From assembly GCA_019232735.1 (NCBI GenBank), contig JAFANL010000224.1, positions 1-12,510 on the forward strand: 12,510 nucleotides of DNA, read 5' to 3'. Below the pieces are notes generated by a model that did no database searches, had not been told where the DNA came from, and worked only from the letters and a program-made list of their open reading frames with translations. Source of the stretch: Aquitalea sp. (GTDB lineage: Bacteria > Pseudomonadota > Gammaproteobacteria > Burkholderiales > Chromobacteriaceae). This document shows, in pieces, positions 7,090 through 12,510 of the stretch (the first letter of the stretch is position 1; every line of letters starts with the position of its first letter). The translations under genes and the position numbers were made by a program.

Positions 7090-10000
7090 TCAGGACTGGC
7101 TGCCTGCGTCCAAGGTAGGGCTGGGGTCCGACCGGCTTTCCACCTGGAGCATGAATGCCCTGATCGGCACCGGCTTGCCAAACAGATAGCCCTGGAAGGC
7201 GCGGCAATGCTGTTGCAACAGGAACTGGCGCTGTGGCGCGGTTTCCACCCCTTCGGCAATCACCTGCAATTGCATGCTGCCGGCCAGGGCCACAATGGTG
7301 CGGATGATGGACACATCGCTGGCATTGTTGTCGATATCGCGTACGAAGGACTGATCGATCTTGAGCTGATCCAGTGGCAGCCGCTTGATATAGGCCAGCG
7401 AGGAGTAACCGGTTCCAAAATCATCCAGCGAGAAACACACGCCATCCTGTTTCAGCAACTGCATCTTGGCAATGGTGTCATCCACATCCTGCAGCAGCAT
7501 GCTTTCGGTCAGCTCCAGTTTCAGCTGCTGTGCCGGTGCGCCGGTTTGTTGCAGCGTACGGCGTACCATCTCGACAAAATCGGGCTGGTGGAACTGGCGG
7601 GCACTGACATTGACCGACAAGGACAGCCCCGCCGTGGACGGCTGACTGGCCCAGTTCGCCAGCTGGCGGCAGGCGGTTTGCAAGACCCATTCGCCCAGCG
7701 GCACGATCAGGCCGGACTCTTCTGCCAGCGGAATAAAATGGGCCGGTGCCACCAGCCCATATTGCGGGCGCTGCCAGCGCAGCAGGGCTTCGGCACCAGT
7801 AATATGGCCGTTGGCATCGACCTGGGCCTGGTAGTAAAGCTGGAATTCCTGCTGCTGCAGACCCTGGCGCAGATCGTTTTCCATCGCGGCACGGGCACTG
7901 ACGGCCTGCTGCATCTGCGGATCGAAGAAGCGCAGGGTATTGCGGCCGGCACCCTTGGCCTGATACATGGCCAGATCGGCATGTTTCAGCAACTCTTCCA
8001 CGCTGGTGGCATTGCCCATGAACAGCACGGCACCCAGGCTGCTGGTGCTGTGGTGCCAGCCATTATGCAGGGGGTAGGGCTGGGCCAGTGCGTCCAGAAT
8101 GTGCTGGCCGACGATACGGGTCTGCTCGGCAGCCTGCGGCAGTTGGGCATTCAGCCCTTCCAGCATGACGACGAATTCATCCCCGCCCAGCCGTGCCACG
8201 GTGTCGGTTTCGCGCAGGCAGCCGTTCAGCCTTTCGGCGACGGCCTGCAGCAGCTGGTCACCCATATCGTGGCCCAGCGTGTCGTTAAGCGTCTTGAAGT
8301 TGTCCAGATCGATAAACAGCAGTGCACCAGCCTGTTGGTGTTTGGCGCTGTTATCCAGCGCCTGCTGCAAGCGGTCCAGTAACAGGCGACGGTTGGGCAA
8401 CTGGGTGAGCGGGTCATAGAAAGCCAGATGCTTGATCTTGTCTTCAGCCGCCTTGCGCTGGGTGATGTCGCTCATGGTGGCCACATAGTGGCTGACGCTG
8501 CCTTCTTCACTTAGCACGGCGCTGATGCTGAGCCATTCCGGATAGACCTCGCCATTCTTGCGGCGATTCCAGATCTCCCCCTGCCAGGCGCCCAGTTGTT
8601 GCAGGCTATGCCACATGCGGTGATAAAAGCCGGCATCGTGGCGACCGGATTGCAGCAGGCTGATCTTATGACCGACCACTTCCTCGGCGCTATAACCGGT
8701 CAGGCGGCTGAATGCCCCGTTCACCCGCAGGATGACGGTATGGCAATCCGTAACCACCATGCCCTCCTGCGATTCGAATGCGGTGGCGGCGATGCGCAAC
8801 AACTGCTCGGCCTGTTTGCGTTCGGTGATATTGCGCGATGACGCATACAGATAGCGCTGCCCGCCAATGCTCGCTCCGCGGGCATTGATTTCCACATCGA
8901 TCAAGGAATGATCCTTGCAGAGATGACGGGTTTCGAAGCGATATTCACGGTCCATGGCCAGGCTGATGACTTGCGGCAAGGTTTCCACCGGAATTTCCGG
9001 CTCCCAGTCGCTCAGATGCATGCTGCGCATTTCTTCCGGCTCATACCCCAGCATGGTGGCAAACGAGGGGCTGAATTCCGTGAGATTACCTGCTTCGTCC
9101 AGAATATGTACCCCATCGGAAGCCGTCTGCAGCAAGGCAGCCTGGCGCAGGGTTTCTGCCATGGCGGTGGACTCGGCGGCCTGCCGTTCCGTGGTTTCCT
9201 GCTCCAGTGCCCGGGTGCGCAGCGCCACCAGTATGGCCAGCTCGGCACGGTGGCGGCGCAATTCCATCATCTGCCAGGCCAGCCAGCCCAGCAGCACGCT
9301 GATGCCGATGGCCAGCAGGCTGTTGATTGCCATCCGTTGTTGATTGCCCCAGCCATCCACCGGCTGTACATCCAGTGTCCAGATGCCATTGGGCATGGTG
9401 ATCGGATAGTGTACCGGATCGCTCAACGCCCCTTTCATCACGCCGGAACTGGCAATGACCTGGACCCGATGGGTATCGGGATGCTGACGCCAGAGCTGAT
9501 ACTGGTATCCGCGCTTGGGCAGCCAGTCCAGACCGGCGTTGTGCAACACATCGGGAAAGCGGATCAGGGCAATGGCAAAGCCCCAGAATACCGGGGAAGG
9601 TGCATCACGCGTGTTCAGGAAAATGGGTAGGCGTCCCACCGCCCCCACACCGCCTTGCAGTAGCGGAAAAGGGCCGGCCAGTGTCATCTGGCCGCTATCG
9701 CGTGCCATGAAGGCTTCTTTATTGCGTGCCGGATCGGCCAGCAGATTATGGCCGAGGGCTTTTTCATTCCCCTGCAAAGGATAGATCTGCTTGACCACCC
9801 CGTCCGGTGCCAGCTGCAAATTCATCACCCCGGGATAGTAAACGATCAGTTGGCGGGCAAAGGCATCAAACTCGTCGATCTGGCCATGGCCCTGCCGCAC
9901 GATGGCGCCCAGGGCAAAGGTGGAAGACAGGGCACGGTTAATGGCCACCTGTACCGTATTGGCACGGTCGCTGGCATCCGCCAGCGCCTGGGCGCGGGCA

Positions 10001-10116
10001 AGGCTTTCGTCCTGACGCGCAGCATAAAACACCACGCCCATACCAATCAGGCTGGCAAGCAGTGTCACGATCAGGCTGATCAGCCAGGAGCGTCGGTTGT
10101 TGTTCAGGATGGCCAT
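7090..10116 (-). CDS. CHASE-PAS-PAS-GGDEF-EAL membrane c-di-GMP cyclase/phosphodiesterase
   Basis: The product is 1008 residues. TM1 (about 12-33) is followed by a periplasmic CHASE sensor domain (about 75-250; YYPGVMNLQLAPDGVV) and TM2 (about 264-283). A coiled linker leads to two PAS domains at about 325-435 and 443-555, each ending in the usual SRNITERK/MSDITQRK exit. The GGDEF domain (about 565-735) has the intact signature RLGGDEF and an RETD five residues before it, which matches the RxxD product-inhibition site. The EAL domain (about 745-990) keeps EALLRW, NVSARQF, KLELTES, DDFGTGYSSLAYIKR, LKIDQSF, IAEGVET and QGYLFGKP, so the metal and catalytic residues I can check are present. Both activities are therefore possible, with the balance set by the CHASE and PAS inputs. 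The ATG at 10116 is preferred over the TTG at 10119; no strong ribosome site is visible. tatD follows with no gap. It is divergent from kdpA. Confidence 0.95.
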   Translation of the reverse strand: MAILNNNRRSWLISLIVTLLASLIGMGVVFYAARQDESLARAQALADASDRANTVQVAINRALSSTFALGAIVRQGHGQIDEFDAFARQLIVYYPGVMNLQLAPDGVVKQIYPLQGNEKALGHNLLADPARNKEAFMARDSGQMTLAGPFPLLQGGVGAVGRLPIFLNTRDAPSPVFWGFAIALIRFPDVLHNAGLDWLPKRGYQYQLWRQHPDTHRVQVIASSGVMKGALSDPVHYPITMPNGIWTLDVQPVDGWGNQQRMAINSLLAIGISVLLGWLAWQMMELRRHRAELAILVALRTRALEQETTERQAAESTAMAETLRQAALLQTASDGVHILDEAGNLTEFSPSFATMLGYEPEEMRSMHLSDWEPEIPVETLPQVISLAMDREYRFETRHLCKDHSLIDVEINARGASIGGQRYLYASSRNITERKQAEQLLRIAATAFESQEGMVVTDCHTVILRVNGAFSRLTGYSAEEVVGHKISLLQSGRHDAGFYHRMWHSLQQLGAWQGEIWNRRKNGEVYPEWLSISAVLSEEGSVSHYVATMSDITQRKAAEDKIKHLAFYDPLTQLPNRRLLLDRLQQALDNSAKHQQAGALLFIDLDNFKTLNDTLGHDMGDQLLQAVAERLNGCLRETDTVARLGGDEFVVMLEGLNAQLPQAAEQTRIVGQHILDALAQPYPLHNGWHHSTSSLGAVLFMGNATSVEELLKHADLAMYQAKGAGRNTLRFFDPQMQQAVSARAAMENDLRQGLQQQEFQLYYQAQVDANGHITGAEALLRWQRPQYGLVAPAHFIPLAEESGLIVPLGEWVLQTACRQLANWASQPSTAGLSLSVNVSARQFHQPDFVEMVRRTLQQTGAPAQQLKLELTESMLLQDVDDTIAKMQLLKQDGVCFSLDDFGTGYSSLAYIKRLPLDQLKIDQSFVRDIDNNASDVSIIRTIVALAGSMQLQVIAEGVETAPQRQFLLQQHCRAFQGYLFGKPVPIRAFMLQVESRSDPSPTLDAGSQS

Positions 10117-10307
10117 CAATAGTCGGGGACGTCGCGTATACGGCTAGTGGGTCATGGCATGCTGCCATAGCTGGACCGGCCAATCATGATGCAACTCAAC
10201 GGATAAATTCTTAAGTGGCAGCTTAAATGATTACCGGGTGCATTTGATTATATCTGTGCTGCATGGACGGCGTGGATGAATGATAGATAGCACAGTGCCG
10301 ACAGTCG

Positions 10308-10324
10308 CAATTTTATGCAAATTG
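10308..10324. repeat. 17-bp AT-rich inverted repeat in the kdpA upstream region
   Basis: CAATTT (10308-10313) and AAATTG (10319-10324) flank TATGC, followed by five T's. Its size and AT content fit a dimeric regulator site. A terminator is unlikely, because no plus-strand gene lies upstream. Confidence 0.35.
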
Positions 10325-10451
10325 TTTTTGTTTACCCGGAATTTTTACATTTCATTTAAGCCGCCTGCACTAGGCTTGTAGCAAGACGCGGGAACTGCAC
10401 CCTGCGGCTGGTGAGCTGCCTGCTGCATATCAGGCTTTTTCCGGGATGGGC

Positions 10452-10456
10452 GGAGG
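10452..10456 (+). promoter_or_regulatory. Shine-Dalgarno of kdpA, supporting its GTG start
   Basis: GGAGG lies 6 nt before the GTG at 10463. This is the best ribosome site in the window, and it supports kdpA being translated. Confidence 0.8.
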
Positions 10457-10462
10457 TGACGC

Positions 10463-12268
10463 GTGTCAGGCTATCTGTTGTTGCATGCTGCATTGTTCCT
10501 GCTGCTGCTGTCATTGCTGGTCAAACCGTGTGGGCGTTACATGAGCCAGGTCATGGTGGGCAACCCGCCCTGGCCGGTGCGTTGGCTATTGCCGGTGGAA
10601 AGTTTGTGTTACCGGCTGGCCGGCATTGATGCCAAAGCGGGGATGGATTGGCGAAGCTATGCCGTCTCCATGCTGATGTTCAATGGCCTAGGTCTGGTTT
10701 TTCTTTACGCCTTGCTCAGGCTGCAATTCTACTTGCCGCTTAATCCCCAGCATCTACCCGGCCTGCCTGCGGATACGGCCTTCAATACCGCCATCAGCTT
10801 CGTCAGCAATACCAGCTGGCAGTCCTATGCTGGAGAAACATCACTGAGTTATCTGAGCCAGATGCTGGGTGTCTCGGTGCAGGGTTTTCTGTCTGCTGCT
10901 TGCGGGATTGGCGTCTTGATGGCCTTCATTCGCGCCCTGGCACGGCATCAATGCATGGAAGTCGGTAATTTCTGGGTCGATATCTGCCGTGCCACACTGT
11001 ATATCCTGCTGCCATTGTCCATGCTGCTTTCCCTGCTGCTGGTATCGCAAGGCGTGTTGCAGAACCTGCATCCCTACCAGACCGTGCAAGGGTTTCCGAC
11101 CAGTACTTATGCCGCAGCCAGTCGGGATACCCGTGGCAACCCGGTCCTGCCTGCGCAGGGGAGTGCGATCCTGCAGCCCAAGTCGACGGCCACGCAGCAG
11201 TTACCGATGGGGCCGGTCGCATCGGAAAAAGCCATCAATCTGCTCAGTGGCGATGGCGGCGGCTTTTTCAATGCCAATTCTGCGCATCCGTTTGAGAACC
11301 CCACCCCGCTGAGCAATTTCCTGCAAATGCTGGCCATGCTGCTGATTCCGGCCGGGCTGTGTTACAGCTATGGCGATCTGCTGGGCGACCGCAAACAAGG
11401 CTGGACCTTGTTTTCGGCCATGCTGCTGGTTTTCCTGTGTGCCAGTCTTGCCGTCATGCATGAAGAGCAGGGCGGCAATCCCTTGCTCACCCCGCTGGGG
11501 GTCAATCAGCAGCATGATGGCTGGCAGGCGGGGGGCAATATGGAAGGCAAGGAAGTGCGTTTCGGCATTGCCGGATCGGCCTTGTTTGCCACGGTCAGCA
11601 CCAGCAGTGGCGATGGCACGGTCAATGCCATGCATGATTCCTTTACCCCGCTGGGTGGGGCGGTGTTGATGGGGCTGATGCAAACCGGTGAAGTGATTTT
11701 CGGCGGGCCGGGAACGGGCCTGCTCAGCTTGATCATGCATGCGCTGCTGGCCATTTTTGTCGCCGGCCTGATGATAGGACGGGCACCGGAATATCTGGGC
11801 AAGAAGATCGATGTTTACGAGGTCAAGCTACTGGCCATCATTATCCTGCTCACCCCATTGCTGGTACTGGGAGGCAGCGCACTATCCCTCATGCTGCCTG
11901 CCGGGCTGGCCGGCCTTGGTAACCCGGCGGCGCATGGCTTCAGCGAAGTTCTCTATGCCTTCAGCTCTGCGGCCAATAATAATGGCAGTGCTTTTGCCGG
12001 CCTGTCTGCCAATACGCCTTATTACAATACCGTTCTGGCCGGTGTGATGTGGTTTGGCCGTTTTGGGGTCTTGATTCCCATTCTGGCCATGGCCGGCTCG
12101 CTGGCCAACAAACAGGCCCGGCCAGCCGGGCCGGGCACACTGCCCTGTCATGGCGGACTGTTTCTGTTGCTATTGCTCGGTGCAGTGGTGTTGGTAGCTG
12201 CACTCAGCTACCTGCCAGCACTGGTGTTGGGGCCGGTCATTGAGGCCTTCCAGATGGTGTCCGGTTGA
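10463..12268 (+). CDS. kdpA: KdpA, K+-translocating subunit of the Kdp pump (divergent, without kdpB beside it)
   Basis: The product is 601 residues with about ten hydrophobic helices, close to the length of long KdpA proteins (E. coli KdpA is about 557). KdpA is the inner-membrane channel-like subunit that passes K+ to the KdpB P-type ATPase. Clear family blocks are LPLNPQHLPGLPADTAFNTA, NTSWQSYAGET, LLPMG-like QQLPMGPVASEKAI, FFNANSAHPFENPTPL, AMHDSFTPLGG, MIGRAPEYLGKKID and SSAANNNGSAFAGLSAN. The Gln of the NTxWQSY motif (residue 120) and the Arg of IGRxPEYLGKKID (440) are kept. Compared with E. coli as I remember it, the filter loops differ: NTN to NTS (116-118), GTNGGG to SGDGGG (262-267), SCG to GDG (384-386); the NNNGS loop is unchanged. 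GGAGG precedes the GTG start. kdpB and kdpC do not follow: a gene on the other strand ends 22 bp away. The frame is intact with no sign of decay. It may be a genuine subunit of a scattered operon, or a stand-alone K+-channel-like paralogue. Confidence 0.95.
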   Translation: MSGYLLLHAALFLLLLSLLVKPCGRYMSQVMVGNPPWPVRWLLPVESLCYRLAGIDAKAGMDWRSYAVSMLMFNGLGLVFLYALLRLQFYLPLNPQHLPGLPADTAFNTAISFVSNTSWQSYAGETSLSYLSQMLGVSVQGFLSAACGIGVLMAFIRALARHQCMEVGNFWVDICRATLYILLPLSMLLSLLLVSQGVLQNLHPYQTVQGFPTSTYAAASRDTRGNPVLPAQGSAILQPKSTATQQLPMGPVASEKAINLLSGDGGGFFNANSAHPFENPTPLSNFLQMLAMLLIPAGLCYSYGDLLGDRKQGWTLFSAMLLVFLCASLAVMHEEQGGNPLLTPLGVNQQHDGWQAGGNMEGKEVRFGIAGSALFATVSTSSGDGTVNAMHDSFTPLGGAVLMGLMQTGEVIFGGPGTGLLSLIMHALLAIFVAGLMIGRAPEYLGKKIDVYEVKLLAIIILLTPLLVLGGSALSLMLPAGLAGLGNPAAHGFSEVLYAFSSAANNNGSAFAGLSANTPYYNTVLAGVMWFGRFGVLIPILAMAGSLANKQARPAGPGTLPCHGGLFLLLLLGAVVLVAALSYLPALVLGPVIEAFQMVSG

Positions 12269-12290
12269 CAGAGTTGGCAGGCAATCACGC

Positions 12291-12510
12291 TCAGAACAAG
12301 GGAGACAGGCCGCCATATAGCCCCAGCGCACAAGTGGCTACCGAGGCGGCAATCAGCAGCCACAGATAGACGCCGCGCAGACGTTGCGCTTCCGGCAGCG
12401 CCTTGGTGGCCAGTGCCACCAGAAAGCCGATGACCATGGGCAACATCAGGGCATTGACCACCTGGGTGCCCACATTGAGCCAGACCAGATCAGGCACCAG
12501 CCATACTGCA
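12291..12510 (-). CDS. C-terminal part of a membrane transporter, probably NRAMP-family metal transporter (5' end outside window)
   Basis: The last 72 residues are visible, and the frame is open to the right edge. Two hydrophobic helices are seen. The first (LNVGTQVVNALMLPMVIGFL) resembles the late NRAMP helix with its Gln-x-x-Asn and Leu-Pro pattern. After a short basic loop (KALPEAQRLRG) comes a final helix (GVYLWLLIAASVATCALGLY) and a short tail, GGLSPLF. NRAMP proteins import Mn2+ or Fe2+ with protons. The metal-binding motifs of helices 1 and 6 would lie outside the window, so the family call rests on the C-terminus alone. Another multi-helix permease is possible. It converges on kdpA with 22 bp between stop codons and no visible terminator. 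Confidence 0.55.
   Translation of the reverse strand, partial: AVWLVPDLVWLNVGTQVVNALMLPMVIGFLVALATKALPEAQRLRGVYLWLLIAASVATCALGLYGGLSPLF

Larger units (their letters stand above)
10117..10462. promoter_or_regulatory. divergent regulatory region between the GGDEF-EAL gene and kdpA
   Basis: 346 bp, AT-rich at about 10200-10360. For the minus-strand gene there is a perfect TATAAT (10252-10247) but no recognisable -35, and it would give a leader of about 125 nt. For kdpA, the T-rich tract 10325-10360 contains two TTTAC words (10331-10335 and 10344-10348) and CATTT twice in tandem (10348-10357). E. coli KdpE binds a T-rich tract upstream of kdpFABC, so a response regulator site is conceivable but unproven. 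Inverted repeats here are TTAAG-TGGCAG-CTTAA minus overlap (10211-10226) and CAATTT-TATGC-AAATTG (10308-10324). No kdpF-like small membrane frame is seen. Confidence 0.45.

Noticed and set aside
6694..8382. 562-codon open frame on the plus strand
   Set aside because: It lies antisense to the TatD and GGDEF-EAL genes, whose motifs are unmistakable. Its translation is rich in Gln, His and Gly with no family pattern, as expected for a GC-rich shadow frame.
10411..10629. plus-strand frame upstream of and overlapping kdpA, considered as kdpF
   Set aside because: KdpF is a single hydrophobic helix of about 30 residues. This frame begins SCLLHIRLFPGWAEVTR and then overlaps kdpA in another frame.
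1..12510. CRISPR array, tRNA, rRNA, insertion sequence or attachment site
   Set aside because: I saw no evenly spaced direct repeats, tRNA T-loop words in a cloverleaf setting, transposase frames or terminal repeats.

Overview
The window reads as chromosomal DNA of a Gram-negative proteobacterium. Outer-membrane TolC, a FimV-type envelope protein, a chemoreceptor and a large c-di-GMP enzyme, plus moderately GC-rich coding DNA, fit a free-living motile betaproteobacterium. The Neisseriales/Chromobacteriaceae are my best guess, by overall impression only. I see no phage, transposase, integrase, CRISPR, tRNA or rRNA.

Layout, left to right. (1) 2-949 (+): the C-terminal part of a TolC-family outer-membrane channel, cut by the window edge and closed by a strong bidirectional terminator at 1034-1066. 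(2) 1070-1305: gene-free DNA with a large nested inverted repeat. (3) Two minus-strand genes: a FimV-N/LysM-like periplasmic protein (2263-3456), then a KfrA-type DNA-binding coiled-coil protein (1306-1989), separated by 273 bp with a possible terminator and operator. (4) 3457-4402: about 950 bp in which I can support no gene. (5) A minus-strand signalling cluster read from right to left: a CHASE-PAS-PAS-GGDEF-EAL protein (7090-10116), a TatD-family hydrolase that starts directly at its stop codon (6244-7089), and a methyl-accepting chemotaxis protein (4403-6052). (6) A 346-bp divergent regulatory region. (7) kdpA on the plus strand (10463-12268), meeting the 3' end of a probable NRAMP-type metal transporter (12291-12510, minus) tail to tail with only 22 bp between them.

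The most unusual point is kdpA. KdpA is the K+-translocating subunit of the KdpFABC pump and is normally followed directly by kdpB and kdpC. Here kdpB cannot follow, because an unrelated gene converges on kdpA, and no kdpF is seen upstream. The reading frame is intact and has a good Shine-Dalgarno. Three of its four pore-filter loops also differ from the E. coli sequence as I remember it: NTN to NTS, TNG to GDG, and SCG to GDG. The protein may be a stand-alone, divergent member of the K+-transporter superfamily, or the operon may have been split by rearrangement.

The remaining genes are recognisable family members. The GGDEF-EAL protein keeps all visible signatures of both cyclase and phosphodiesterase plus an RxxD inhibitory site.
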